In this document: positions 23,024 through 32,787 of the stretch, one piece after another
Layout of the letters: each line of letters begins with the position of its first letter
Position numbering within the stretch: the stretch's first letter is position 1
Source of the DNA: Prevotella sp. UBA1104
GTDB lineage: Bacteria; Bacteroidota; Bacteroidia; Bacteroidales; Bacteroidaceae
NCBI GenBank assembly: GCA_002314055.1
Contig: DCBP01000078.1
Coordinates: 1 to 34,776 of the forward strand
Direction of reading: 5' to 3'
Length of the DNA: 34,776 bases
Position numbers and translations under genes: made by a program
Notes under the pieces: model-generated
What the model saw: the letters and a program-made list of their open reading frames with translations, nothing else
The model's database searches: none
What the model was told of the DNA's origin: nothing

Positions 23024-24808
23024 TTATTTCTCACTCAAAGCAGAAAGCTCAATACTACTCCTATACTCCACAGGCGTCATACCAAACTTTTTCTGGAACA
23101 GGCGATAGAAAGTCTGTCTTACAGAAATGCCACATTCCTTTGCAACAGCCTCAATAGAATAGTTTGGTTTTTCTTTCAGGATTTTGGCAGCATAGTCCAT
23201 TCTTAGGTTATTGATATAGTTGTTGAATGATACGTCAGAGTATTTAGAAAAGAGTTTGTTGAAATATCCCGACGACATGCCAACCTCCTCGGCAACCTCA
23301 TCCTTTGACAATTTATAGCGCACAAAAAGTTTCTTGTCGAATATCGTCTTTTCTATCTTTAGATACTGTCTGTATTCAAAGTTGTCGTTATCCTCTTGAA
23401 CGTCACTATCCGTTGCCGTTTCACCATCATTAAGAGTATGGCTATTAACATCCCCACCATTATTGTTATTGGTAATACTGTCATACAGTTCCGTACGGTA
23501 TTTCTGCAAGTCGCCTATCAATGCCGAAGCACTGCGGTTCTTCTCCTTAATCAATCTGTTGCTGCGCCAAACGAGAAAGAGCAAGACGATACACCCAAAG
23601 AGCAATACCGACATTATAACAATCACCGTCATGTTCGTCTCCAATTTGCGGTCTTGAACTCCGATATAATTGCGTAGAATTTTCTTTCCCAACTTTTCAG
23701 AAACCAGGATAGCCCTCTGTGCCCTTATCCTGCTATCAAGAGAATCACTCAGATTATAAGCCAACATACCAGTTTCTATAGCCTCCTTATATCTGCCGAG
23801 CCCCTGCAGCACACGTGTTTTGTTCATCAAGAATTTATGAGCGAAAAAGAAATTCACGGAGTCTTTCTCCCCTTTGTTCCATTGCTGCTCCTCCACTCTT
23901 AACTTACCGAGCGCATCGTTGTAGTCTTTCCTGTCTATCAAGTATTCTACCGACAATGATGCTCCCTCCGGACTATTGGCAAAATCCGTCTCCATCATTT
24001 TTTTATAGAACTGTTCGCCCATCTCCTTATCGCCAGCCTTCTCATAGCCCAGGGCGTATATAGAAAAGAAATTTGCCTTGGCAATATCATTGCTGCCCTT
24101 TATTGCCTCTTTCTTATGACACATGTCAGCCAATTCTTTGCGAAGCACATGCTCCATATCAAACAGTTTACTGTAATTCCGCATATCAATCAACAAATCA
24201 GCCTTGAGAGTTAGCACATATACAAGGTCATACGCTGTCTCCCATGAATCATCGGTAGACTTCTGAACGGTGAGAATCTCAATACTTCTGTCGAAAGACC
24301 TCAAGGCATGCCTGTCGCTTCCTACCTGAACATAACACTGACCTACCGTGGCGAGAAGTTGGGCTACAAGTCGTCGGTTGCCCGATTCGTATGCCATATC
24401 TATTCCCTTCTCCGCCATCTTCATGCTCCTGGCATACTCCCCACATTTATAATATTGCGACGAAATATTGTCGAGCAACATCTGCTGGCGTTCTGGATAT
24501 CTTGAAATCGCAGGATTATCGAGGGCTTTCCGTGCATAGACGGCAGCACTGTCGTAGCGAAACAAGCCATTGTTATACACCATGCTCTTTAGGGTATTAA
24601 TGTCGATATCCGGCATACTGCCTTTTTTCTCAGCCTCAGCAATTATGGTGAACGCCTTTTGCGGATTAGTCATACTGATACTTTTTACATAATCGTATTG
24701 CTCTCCGCCTAAACCTTTTTCGCTATTGCCGCCAGTTTTTCTGTCTCCCGAACAGGAGATTAATAATATGGAAAAACCTAAAAGAATTAACATCGATAGT
24801 CGTCTCAT
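23024..24808 (-). CDS. TPR-containing lipoprotein/transmembrane AraC-family regulator
   Basis: One 594-residue chain runs from outside the inner membrane to the DNA. A lipoprotein signal (LLISC, Cys19) is followed by helical TPR-like repeats (about 35-375), a membrane helix (about 394-414, TVIVIMSVLLFGCIVLLFLVW), a short coiled stretch, an Asn/Asp-rich linker (446-476) and an AraC-type double helix-turn-helix (about 485-585, with DEVAEEVGMSSGYFNKLFSKY and SIEAVAKECGISVRQTFYRLFQKKFGMTPVEYR). The TPR domain should face the periplasm and the DNA-binding domain the cytosol. It is transcribed away from the large secreted-protein gene at 25812, whose leader it may control. Ligand unknown; TPR domains often bind peptides. 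Confidence 0.88.
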   Translation of the reverse strand: MRRLSMLILLGFSILLISCSGDRKTGGNSEKGLGGEQYDYVKSISMTNPQKAFTIIAEAEKKGSMPDIDINTLKSMVYNNGLFRYDSAAVYARKALDNPAISRYPERQQMLLDNISSQYYKCGEYARSMKMAEKGIDMAYESGNRRLVAQLLATVGQCYVQVGSDRHALRSFDRSIEILTVQKSTDDSWETAYDLVYVLTLKADLLIDMRNYSKLFDMEHVLRKELADMCHKKEAIKGSNDIAKANFFSIYALGYEKAGDKEMGEQFYKKMMETDFANSPEGASLSVEYLIDRKDYNDALGKLRVEEQQWNKGEKDSVNFFFAHKFLMNKTRVLQGLGRYKEAIETGMLAYNLSDSLDSRIRAQRAILVSEKLGKKILRNYIGVQDRKLETNMTVIVIMSVLLFGCIVLLFLVWRSNRLIKEKNRSASALIGDLQKYRTELYDSITNNNNGGDVNSHTLNDGETATDSDVQEDNDNFEYRQYLKIEKTIFDKKLFVRYKLSKDEVAEEVGMSSGYFNKLFSKYSDVSFNNYINNLRMDYAAKILKEKPNYSIEAVAKECGISVRQTFYRLFQKKFGMTPVEYRSSIELSALSEK

Positions 24809-25811
24809 ATATTTACAGTTTTATTGTTTATAATGAAAGACACAACATTTCTCCTTTTTTTATAAGAAACAAATGTCATGTTTACCTACAAGACCACTCA
24901 TATATGTGACGTAATATAAAATATGTATGCCTACTTCATGTCGTACGACTTACGACCTCAAAAATGTGTGTATCTATAAAGCTCCTTTCTGGATGCTAAA
25001 TTACATCACATTTTTTTTGTATGCAAATTAACGGAGATTTTATCAACATTAATTGTAATTTATTTATAGTTTTTTGTGGTTCGTATGGAGTCGTTCTGTG
25101 GCATTTAAAAATTTCATTTAATGGTACTTTTTTATTTTCCATCTTTAGTCGAAAAACTTTTTGTCTTACATGAAACTTTTTCGACCTCGCAGCATAAAAT
25201 AATTCGCCAGTAAGATTAATACTGGTCAACATGATTCAAAAAAACGAAATGTTACAATGAAAAAATTTCTATATCAACAAAATAAAAATATGTACCCTTA
25301 ATACGCATACACCTATGCTTCAACGCATTACAAATTAAAAAAAATACAGAATTTTGTCGGATAAGCATTTTTACAAACAGAAGAAAAAACAAAATGCGAC
25401 AATAACGAATGTGACAAGAAGCGATAAAATGAAACATTTTTTACATTCAACGATGCGACAAAGTTACACCTCGAATTAAGACAACGATACACAAAAAAAG
25501 CTTTTCAATATTTTGTTTTTACACTACTTTTGCATCGCAACACCAAACAGGACTGCGAGTATCTGACTGACGTAAATATAACGTTAAGTAACAAAAATTC
25601 TGACGTAACCATAACACAAGAAACAATATATATATGCAACACGCTATTCTCGGACTATCAATAGTAACAATATAAGAACTAAAAATTTGAAGACACAACT
25701 AAAGCTAAAAAGTAAAAGACAACTGAAGCTAAAAAACAAGACGGAAGTCTGTAATTTTAGATGTTAGATGAGTGTTTTTGAATGTCCTATTTTAATCTAA
25801 AGCTAAAAAAG
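24809..25811. other. 1-kb AT-rich regulatory region between divergent genes
   Basis: No gene is seen. Contents: inverted repeats GTCGAAAAA/TTTTTCGAC (25148-25185) and CCAGTA/TACTGG (25207-25225); three ATG(C/T)GACAA copies at 25393, 25408 and 25453, spaced by multiples of 15; the promoter box at 25525-25532; and a leader of about 270 bases with three AAAGCTAAAAA-like direct repeats (about 25699, 25723 and 25797). The unusual length suggests complex control of one or both flanking genes. Confidence 0.55.
25525..25532 (+). promoter_or_regulatory. -7 element for the large secreted protein gene
   Basis: TACTTTTG is a full match to TAnnTTTG; TTTT stands where the -33 TTTG is expected, 20 bases upstream. 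Transcription would start near 25539, giving a leader of roughly 270 bases. Confidence 0.65.
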
Positions 25812-28800
25812 ATGATGAAAGAAAAGAAGTTTAAAATGAATGTAGGAAATTACAGACACGCCGTTGCCACTGTCGCTATCGCCATCTGTATGGCGATATG
25901 CGGCGGTGTTTCAGCGCAGACTGTAAGTATTAGCCCTAAGACGGGTAATGTTATCTCAGCACAAAGCTATTCTTCGGAGCAACACGAGGAGGGTTATGGA
26001 GGCGCCTGGGTACACAATCAGTTGCCGCTCACGCTGCTGACATCAGACGAGGCGACTCTGACGGACAACGGACTGATGAATGTTCACGCTAACAACATCA
26101 AAGCGGACGCTGGAACAGGAATATTCACCATAGCCTCCGGTGAGAATACAGCCGTAAATCATTTTACGCTGTCGCTGCCTAAAGGCTACCGCTTTACGAG
26201 CTACAAGATTGTTATGAACTCAAATTCTAAATCTGACTGCGGTTCTACCCTCAGGGAGATGAATTCTGAATTCAGTACATCATACAAGACGGCAAACATT
26301 GGTAAGACAGGAAGCAAAAACGTTACGATGCAGCGAACTTCGCTAAACGCTACCGACATGGGCAATATTCTTTATTTCCGTCAAGACCATGAGTCTAATA
26401 GCGGATTCGCAAATATCGATATCGTCTCCTTTGTAGTAACTTTTGAATGTACCGACAGATTCAATGAAATTCTGCGCCCCGATATCAATAAATACAAGGA
26501 TGATGTAAGTTGTATTGCCATTCCGTTCCAGACACAGCGCATCGACCTGGGACAGATTACGGAGAGTACCGATAAAGGATATACGTCGTACAAATACAAT
26601 TATAACAACGTGAAGGATCTTACGGCTAATTTCATGTTCTACGACGAAAGCGGAATTGTCGGCGGAACGGCTGTCGACAAAACCATGGGCAACAAATCCA
26701 TTGCTACGATGATAAACAATAGCAACAGGACTTTCCTCGGACTGAAGAATGGCGTGTACTGGTTGGAGACTCCTACCGAGGCAACTACACAGAACGGGAA
26801 GAACATCCCTGTAGGCTACCGTATCGTCGGAGCACGTGTCGTATATTCCAACGATCAGAACCCTGACGTCAAAAAAGGTGACGACATATTCATCAAAGAC
26901 AATAATGGAAATTACATGAACTCAAGTCTGGTATTCACAAACAGTGAAGTGAAATGGACTTACGATACCGATGGTAAGGTATACACTACGGTGAATGGCA
27001 CAAAGACTTATCTCAGATATGTCTGGCATATGTTTAGTGCTGACGAACTAAAGACAACAACAGATAAAGACGATGCTTCATCTTTCCAGACCGACGGTTC
27101 TAACCTGTATTACAACAAGGACCATGTCGTATCATATAAGGATGGTAAAGGTGGTTTCAAAGGAGAGGAAGCCGATGTGGTGAATGCCGACTATACAAAT
27201 ACATCGGAAACATCATTCACCATCAATCTCTACGACAAGACTGGAAACTCTATAGAGAAAAGCGCTAATGTAAACAAGAATAACGGCTTCGGCGGCCTTA
27301 TCCTTGAGAAGATCAACAACGATGCCATAAAGTTCGAGATTTCAGGACTGCAAGATAACCAACTTGCCTATGTATGTCTTGAGGTGCAGCTCGAAGCCCT
27401 CAACCCTTATATCGACAAGATGGACATAGCTTGTACACTGCCTTCAGGAGAAACGAAACTGAAGCAACAGTATCTTGCCGACGACTTCACTATCGGTACT
27501 GAAGGAAAGATTGACTTTGCCGTGCCTGCCAACTACGAGACTCAGAACCTGAAGTTCAGCTTCGAGGGACTGAACCACAAGAAGGCTGACGAAACTTACG
27601 GCGATTTCGGTAAACAAGGCGAATACTCAAGATATAATTTCGTGAAATCGGAGTATTACAATCTCATCAACGAGAATCTGCAAGGGCATCGCTCTGATGC
27701 TGCCGACTACGACTATACGAAGAAAATTGCCGTAGACAAGGCGGGAACAAAGGCTTTCAGATGTAACAACTCTGATGAATTCAAGGCTGGAACAACGGGC
27801 AGCAAGACTTTCTCTTACGAGGAATACAGATATTCTAACAGTGAATACGCCAATCAGAATGGTAAATGGGAGGATATCACACTTACCGATGGCAACTATA
27901 AGAATTACTATCTCATGGTTTGCGACGAAACCCGATATAACATCGCTCCTACCACTACCCCACGCCATGCCTACTACGCTTACTACTCGACAAGCGTGAA
28001 ACTGGAGAAGGAGGACTATGAACCGATTGTCAATTACACCAAAGTGTATGACAATGCCATGCTCGAGAGCGGCTTCGACAATAACATTTACTCTGGAGCT
28101 ACTGTAACACTGAAAGACAAGAACAAAGGAATTGCCATTGCCGAAGGTACCGGCTACGTATCGGTTAAACAGATTGTCGACGTTCTGAAGAAGACAGACT
28201 GTCAGGTGAACAAGCCTACAGACACGAACCATATTCTGTATCTTGACCTCAGCAAGGTAAAATCCGTAATAACGAGCGACAACGACGCAAGCTACGGCAA
28301 GCTCGCCGACCTGAAGAATTTGCTTGGTAAGAATGCCGTGATTTATCTGCCGCAAGGTATTACGGCAAGTCTCGACAACGTGGCAACCAAGGCTGAAAAC
28401 GGTAATGACTTCAATGCCGACAACGACATCGTGCTTACCGATAAGCTGCCGTTCTTCGCTCCATACGACATTAGGGTGAATGCCGACAACAAAGTGGAGT
28501 ACACAAGGACTGTGGTTCAGCAACACACCACAAAGAACTGGGTGTCTGTAGTATTGCCATTCACTGTTGGTCTCGACCAGGAAAGCGGTTCTTATATGCA
28601 AGATGGCGACGACGACGTGTTCACCTTCTACAAGATAAACGCCAATAACTCGTTCAGCTCTACCGACAAAGGCAACGAGATTAATGCCCACTTCTCGCCT
28701 TGTACAGGAATTTCGGAGACTGAAGCCAACAAGCCTTATCTGATTAATATCGACAAGATTGCTGATGCAAGAGACGCTGACAAGATAATGTTCACTCTCC

Positions 28801-29318
28801 GTCAGAGCGGTGCTACAATTGCAAAGACTCCTGCAACACTCGATGGCGAAAGTGCTACTGGAACAGTTGACGGCAATAGTATGACTCTTGTTAACCACGG
28901 CACATACTCTGGAGTGAAGATTGCCAAGGAGAAAGGTATATTCTATTTCAACAAAGATAAATTCATATCTTCTCTTATTCTTGACGATAAATATAATGAT
29001 GTAATAGTTATGCCATTCCGCACTTACTTCGACGGCTTTACCGGAAACAACATCAGGGCAATATACATCTCTACGGAACCTAACGACACTCCTACGTATA
29101 TTGACAATGCCTCTGCAGAAAAGCAACCTGTAGGCTTCGCCTTCTCTGCACAGGACGGCACACTGACGATAACGGCACAGAAGGACATGGTGGCAAATAT
29201 CCGCAACATGAACGGACAGCTTATTGAGAACAGCCGGATGAAGTCTGGCGAGAGTCGCTCCTTCTCTTTGGCAAGTGGCATTTATATCGTCAATGGAACG
29301 AAAGTGATAGTTAGATAA
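25812..29318 (+). CDS. very large exported protein, unknown function
   Basis: From ATG 25812 the product has 1168 residues (the frame is open to ATG 25782, ten residues more). A signal peptide is visible: MMKEKKFKMNVGNYRHAVATVAIAICMAICGGVSAQ, cleaved after about SAQ. The mature part is rich in Asn, Asp, Thr and Tyr and mostly beta-like. Towards the end, NWVSVVLPFTVGLDQ and EANKPYLINID resemble modules common in large Prevotella and Bacteroides surface proteins. The last 70 residues (GTLTITAQKDMVANIRNMNGQLI...SFSLASGIYIVNGTKVIVR) look like a type IX secretion C-terminal sorting domain or a related beta domain. No enzyme motif is recognised. A 72-residue peptide gene follows by 24 bases, probably in the same transcript. 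Likely secreted or surface-attached. Confidence 0.8.
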   Translation: MMKEKKFKMNVGNYRHAVATVAIAICMAICGGVSAQTVSISPKTGNVISAQSYSSEQHEEGYGGAWVHNQLPLTLLTSDEATLTDNGLMNVHANNIKADAGTGIFTIASGENTAVNHFTLSLPKGYRFTSYKIVMNSNSKSDCGSTLREMNSEFSTSYKTANIGKTGSKNVTMQRTSLNATDMGNILYFRQDHESNSGFANIDIVSFVVTFECTDRFNEILRPDINKYKDDVSCIAIPFQTQRIDLGQITESTDKGYTSYKYNYNNVKDLTANFMFYDESGIVGGTAVDKTMGNKSIATMINNSNRTFLGLKNGVYWLETPTEATTQNGKNIPVGYRIVGARVVYSNDQNPDVKKGDDIFIKDNNGNYMNSSLVFTNSEVKWTYDTDGKVYTTVNGTKTYLRYVWHMFSADELKTTTDKDDASSFQTDGSNLYYNKDHVVSYKDGKGGFKGEEADVVNADYTNTSETSFTINLYDKTGNSIEKSANVNKNNGFGGLILEKINNDAIKFEISGLQDNQLAYVCLEVQLEALNPYIDKMDIACTLPSGETKLKQQYLADDFTIGTEGKIDFAVPANYETQNLKFSFEGLNHKKADETYGDFGKQGEYSRYNFVKSEYYNLINENLQGHRSDAADYDYTKKIAVDKAGTKAFRCNNSDEFKAGTTGSKTFSYEEYRYSNSEYANQNGKWEDITLTDGNYKNYYLMVCDETRYNIAPTTTPRHAYYAYYSTSVKLEKEDYEPIVNYTKVYDNAMLESGFDNNIYSGATVTLKDKNKGIAIAEGTGYVSVKQIVDVLKKTDCQVNKPTDTNHILYLDLSKVKSVITSDNDASYGKLADLKNLLGKNAVIYLPQGITASLDNVATKAENGNDFNADNDIVLTDKLPFFAPYDIRVNADNKVEYTRTVVQQHTTKNWVSVVLPFTVGLDQESGSYMQDGDDDVFTFYKINANNSFSSTDKGNEINAHFSPCTGISETEANKPYLINIDKIADARDADKIMFTLRQSGATIAKTPATLDGESATGTVDGNSMTLVNHGTYSGVKIAKEKGIFYFNKDKFISSLILDDKYNDVIVMPFRTYFDGFTGNNIRAIYISTEPNDTPTYIDNASAEKQPVGFAFSAQDGTLTITAQKDMVANIRNMNGQLIENSRMKSGESRSFSLASGIYIVNGTKVIVR

Positions 29319-29342
29319 ACAAGAACTAAAATTGATTTTGAA

Positions 29343-29561
29343 ATGAAAAAGAAAGAATATATAAAGCCTGTAACCACGATAATCGGGATGCAGGCATACG
29401 GATCAATGCTTGCCGGCTCTTTTGACAACGTTGCCGATTCTAAGGAGAACAGTTTCGACTCTGACCTTTGGGACACTGAAGAATCTTCGCCAAATACCAA
29501 TTGGGCTGGCTATCGCAATTATAATCAGACTGGTGCTAATGAAAGATTTGAGGAGGAATAA
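29343..29561 (+). CDS. small acidic peptide of the MKKxYIKP type
   Basis: A 72-residue product beginning MKKKEYIKPVTTIIGMQAYGSMLAGSFDN. The basic start, the Ile-Lys-Pro, and the small-residue block SMLAGS near residue 22 resemble numerous short Bacteroidales proteins of unknown role. After SMLAGS the chain is strongly acidic (12 Asp/Glu against 3 Lys/Arg), with Trp, Asn and Tyr residues, and ends FEEE. There is no normal signal peptide; SMLAGS may be a leader cleavage region, as in Gly-Gly-type leaders, but that is speculation. It lies 24 bases after the large exported protein gene and 157 bases before the stop of the convergent LytTR regulator. A hairpin terminator follows. Confidence 0.7.
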   Translation: MKKKEYIKPVTTIIGMQAYGSMLAGSFDNVADSKENSFDSDLWDTEESSPNTNWAGYRNYNQTGANERFEEE

Positions 29562-29632
29562 TACTGCTATGCCAATGATTAATGGCTAATTATCATTTGT
29601 AGTAACCAGATTATTTATATGTTACAGTTTTT

Positions 29633-29675
29633 AGGGTCTGGGCTCTGTGAAGAGCTTGGACCCTGTTTCTTTCCT
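29633..29675 (+). terminator. terminator after the small peptide gene
   Basis: AGGGTCTGGGCTCT (29633-29646) pairs at 11 of 14 positions with AGAGCTTGGACCCT (29651-29664), loop GTGA, followed by GTTTCTTTCC. It closes the plus-strand unit just before the convergent response regulator gene. Confidence 0.7.
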
Positions 29676-29717
29676 ACGCATTGCGGTAGAAGTTTATGCT
29701 TCTCAGTAGAGGTCTTG

Positions 29718-30461
29718 TCAGAACGACAGGAACCTGTCTACAAGCCGCTTGCGGTATAGTCTGCCTACCTTTACATAGTCGATGCTTTCAAACGGGGGAT
29801 TGAAGACACAGATGTTGTCGCGCACCTTCAACAAGCAGTTGATGTTGACGATAAACTTCTGACTTACCTGGATAAAACGACTGTCGAGGGCAAGTAAGTC
29901 CTTATTGGTTACATCCCTCTTCAGTTTCACCGGCAACTTCTGATTGGCTATCACTACCTCCCATGAGCGTACGTCGCCATTGTATCTGAATAGTCCGATA
30001 TTCGACACGTTGACGAGTTGGAAATCCTCGGTATTGGTATAGCAAAGCAGAAATCCGCTTTTTGCCTGACCTTCGTCCGCCACTGTTGTGCGCCTCGGCG
30101 AGTCGAGGTCTTTTCTCACTCGCTCTATTGCCGTCTTCAGCTCTGCCACGTCTATTGGCTTCGTCAGGAAATCAAAGGCATCATGGCGGAAAGCCGGCAA
30201 CATGTGGATGCTATATGATGTGGTTACAATAACATGACACCATATATTCATCCTCTCCATCTCTTTCAGGAAATCTATTCCGCTCATCTCCGGCATCTCC
30301 ACGTCGAGGAATAGCAAATCCGGGATTTCAGTCTTCAGCATCTTCAGTCCGAACGAAGCATCCGATGTTGTAGCCATCAGTTCCACATCGCAACATTCTT
30401 TAAGCTTATCCGCCAAATCGTCTATTGCCCTTTTATCGTCATCTATTATTATTGCCTTCAT
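29718..30461 (-). CDS. LytTR-family response regulator
   Basis: The 247-residue protein has a receiver domain (1-120) with acidic pocket Asp7-Asp9, phospho-acceptor Asp53 (LLFLDVEMPEMSG), Thr80/81 and Lys101 (LTKPID), and a C-terminal LytTR DNA-binding domain (about 140-247, with the SRFIQVSQKFIVNI segment typical of the family). It is encoded downstream of a His_kinase-type sensor (106 bases between stop and start, same strand), its obvious partner. LytTR regulators often control secreted or surface proteins and peptide signalling, which fits the large exported protein and small peptide genes converging on it. The 106-base gap contains no clear promoter. Confidence 0.93.
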   Translation of the reverse strand: MKAIIIDDDKRAIDDLADKLKECCDVELMATTSDASFGLKMLKTEIPDLLFLDVEMPEMSGIDFLKEMERMNIWCHVIVTTSYSIHMLPAFRHDAFDFLTKPIDVAELKTAIERVRKDLDSPRRTTVADEGQAKSGFLLCYTNTEDFQLVNVSNIGLFRYNGDVRSWEVVIANQKLPVKLKRDVTNKDLLALDSRFIQVSQKFIVNINCLLKVRDNICVFNPPFESIDYVKVGRLYRKRLVDRFLSF

Positions 30462-30567
30462 ATATTATTGTCGTATAGAAACTACTCTTAAAATAAATTC
30501 AATATCACCTTATATATAATATAATGTATAAGAACTCTCCACGTAACCATATACTAAAGAAAAATCT

Positions 30568-32601
30568 CTATAATTTCTGTATATTAATTTTTCCCTTTAT
30601 CGTCATCGTTATTCGGCATCCGTCAACATTACCTTCTTTATCATGCGTATTCATGATGTCAAGATCCATCTTTCCCCTCTTGCTTCTGCGGTTCACGGCA
30701 GCAATGGTCTGACGGATTATATTCATGCCAAGTCCGTTTCCAGAGCCCTTTGTACAGTCAAATCCCCTGCCGTTGTCCTCTACGGCAATCTCTACAGTCT
30801 TTTCATGCCTACTTACATTTATCGATAGTGTCTGTTTGCGCTCCAGTCCTTTCAGTCCGTGTTTTATGGCATTTTCGGCAAGAATCTGAACTGACATCGA
30901 CGGGATATAAATCCCGCTGATATCATCCGGCATGGTGAGTCTGAATTCAAAATCAGGGCGCAGGATATAGCTCTGCACCTCAACATACTTCTTCACGAAA
31001 TCCAGTTCCTCTTCAAGTGTGACAAATGTGGTGCGACTGATATCGAGCGACTTTCTTATCAGCTGCGCCAACGACATCAGTTCGTCTTTCTCTTTCTGTC
31101 CTGCCGTATATATACGGTTGTTAAGCACATTGAATATGAAATGCGGCGATATTCTGTTGCGGGTATTTTCCAGTCGCAACATGAAGCGTTCCATCTGTGC
31201 CGACACCTGTTTCTTGCGGATATACATCCACCATACCACGAAGCCGAGCGCCATGACGAGTATTCCTGCCGAGAGGATTATTATCAAATTCTGGTCTTGC
31301 TGCTCCTTTTTCTCCTTCTCCGCCATGGCTATGTCGTGGTGCAGGGCGAGAGTATCTTCGCTGAAGCGCTGTATTATTTCTGAGGCTCTCATATATGAGT
31401 TGCTCCTGGCGATAGAGTCGTCGGCCTCATCTTCGTGGATTTTATTTCTCAATGCAGCGGCTGGATTGCCTGTTGCCACATAATAATCCCTTAGATATGC
31501 ATTGCGTATCTTCTGTATCGGATAATCTATGAATCCGTCGATATGCTCATTGCTGAGGATATGTTCTATTTCCTTATATTTCTTTTGCTTCAGGAGTATG
31601 CCTATACGAATGGAATTGCCATAATGTATTCCTACTGCGATATTGTTTTTCCTGAAATACGGTTCGGCAATATCGAGATAAGTCTCTGCTTGCTTTATAT
31701 CTCCGAGATTCAGATATACATCGGCGGTATTGATGCGACATAAAGCCATATTGAATCCTGTGTCGCCCTCGCTTTTCTCTACTACACGAGACATTTGCTT
31801 GAAATATCCGAGGGAGCGGTGATACTGGTGTGTCTTGTAATAATAGCTACCGATACTGCTCAGGAAATACACTTGCATGTTTGCCTGCATTTTGTCGAGA
31901 TATTTCTCGCTCTTCCGATAGAAGCGTTCTGCCTCCGACAGGTCGCCGAGCTGTTCATATATCCTTGCCAGTCCCATATACAGCGTGATGTTTTTCTCCT
32001 GTGGCAGTCGGAGCGAGTCTACGAGGAAGAGTGCCTTTCGGTAGCACAATGCTGCCTTAGGGATATTGTCGCCAAGATAATACGCATCGCCGAGATTGGC
32101 AACAATATCTGAGATGCTACTTTTTGTTTCGCTGTCGAGTATCTTGTAGTATGCCTTGCGGTGGAGGTCTATCACTTCCTGTCCTCCGCGTTGTGTAAGC
32201 TGTTTTATTCCCGCCTCACATTCATAGGCGAGTCCTAACACGCCGTTTATTCTCTTACTGGGTTGTTGCTTTTGTGCATACGCCATGACTTTGTTTAAAT
32301 ATACATTCACGGAGTCCGACTTGTTCGTCTTGAAATAATAGCGGCATAGCCTTACGGCATACTCACACCACTGCATGGTGTCTGTGGAATTCCTCATTCC
32401 TGTCTTTATGGTGTCTTCTACAGAAGGCGACAAAACGCTTATCGAATCATCTATCGCTATAAGCCGCGACACACGCTCCTTGTCGGCAGCATCGTTGTTG
32501 CCGCCGGCGTCTTTGTCTATATATCTGCAAGCCGAAAGGCATGAAGCGATATATATTAGGGTATAAAACAACAAAGCCTTATATGCGTTCCTTTTTATCA
32601 C
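30568..32601 (-). CDS. TPR-containing lipoprotein sensor histidine kinase (LytS/His_kinase type)
   Basis: The 677-residue protein starts with a lipoprotein-type signal ending LSAC (Cys25; a second possible site, IASC, is at Cys21). TPR-like helical repeats fill about 75-400 (for example NLGDAYYLGDNIPKAALCYRKALFLVD and IYEQLGDLSEAERFYRKSEKYLD), then a short coil, a membrane helix (439-461) and a His_kinase domain with phospho-acceptor His487 in RISPHFIFNVLNN. The ATPase follows: N box LAENAIKHG (Asn577), DNGRGF (609-614) and GNGLGM (621-626). The sensor part faces the periplasm. It has the same plan as the TPR-AraC protein at 23024 with a different output. Its own promoter lies 40 bases upstream, and the LytTR regulator follows. 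Confidence 0.93.
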   Translation of the reverse strand: MIKRNAYKALLFYTLIYIASCLSACRYIDKDAGGNNDAADKERVSRLIAIDDSISVLSPSVEDTIKTGMRNSTDTMQWCEYAVRLCRYYFKTNKSDSVNVYLNKVMAYAQKQQPSKRINGVLGLAYECEAGIKQLTQRGGQEVIDLHRKAYYKILDSETKSSISDIVANLGDAYYLGDNIPKAALCYRKALFLVDSLRLPQEKNITLYMGLARIYEQLGDLSEAERFYRKSEKYLDKMQANMQVYFLSSIGSYYYKTHQYHRSLGYFKQMSRVVEKSEGDTGFNMALCRINTADVYLNLGDIKQAETYLDIAEPYFRKNNIAVGIHYGNSIRIGILLKQKKYKEIEHILSNEHIDGFIDYPIQKIRNAYLRDYYVATGNPAAALRNKIHEDEADDSIARSNSYMRASEIIQRFSEDTLALHHDIAMAEKEKKEQQDQNLIIILSAGILVMALGFVVWWMYIRKKQVSAQMERFMLRLENTRNRISPHFIFNVLNNRIYTAGQKEKDELMSLAQLIRKSLDISRTTFVTLEEELDFVKKYVEVQSYILRPDFEFRLTMPDDISGIYIPSMSVQILAENAIKHGLKGLERKQTLSINVSRHEKTVEIAVEDNGRGFDCTKGSGNGLGMNIIRQTIAAVNRRSKRGKMDLDIMNTHDKEGNVDGCRITMTIKGKINIQKL

Positions 32602-32641
32602 GACAGTAAGTGGTTTGATTTGTACATAGCTATTCTCCGTA

Positions 32642-32673
32642 CAAATTTACAAAAAAAATTGTATTGAAAACAA
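32642..32673 (-). promoter_or_regulatory. promoter for the histidine kinase-LytTR genes
   Basis: On the minus strand: TTG (32671-32673), 21 bases, then TAAATTTG (32642-32649), a full -7 match, 40 bases before the kinase ATG. A palindrome, ATTAGTTA-CTTA-TAACTAAT (32715-32734), lies about 40 bases upstream of the -33 box and could be a regulator site. Confidence 0.65.
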
Positions 32674-32787
32674 TAACACTTAATTTTTTATTGTTTTTGT
32701 TACTTCTATTTAGCATTAGTTACTTATAACTAATCATATCTAAGAATTTGATTCCTGTATTCTTTGATTTTTAACAAATTACTAAAC

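Noticed and set aside
27627..29126. 499-codon open frame on the minus strand
   Set aside because: It is antisense to the large exported protein, is rich in Val, Cys and Ile runs, and has no domain. It is a side effect of codon use on the other strand.
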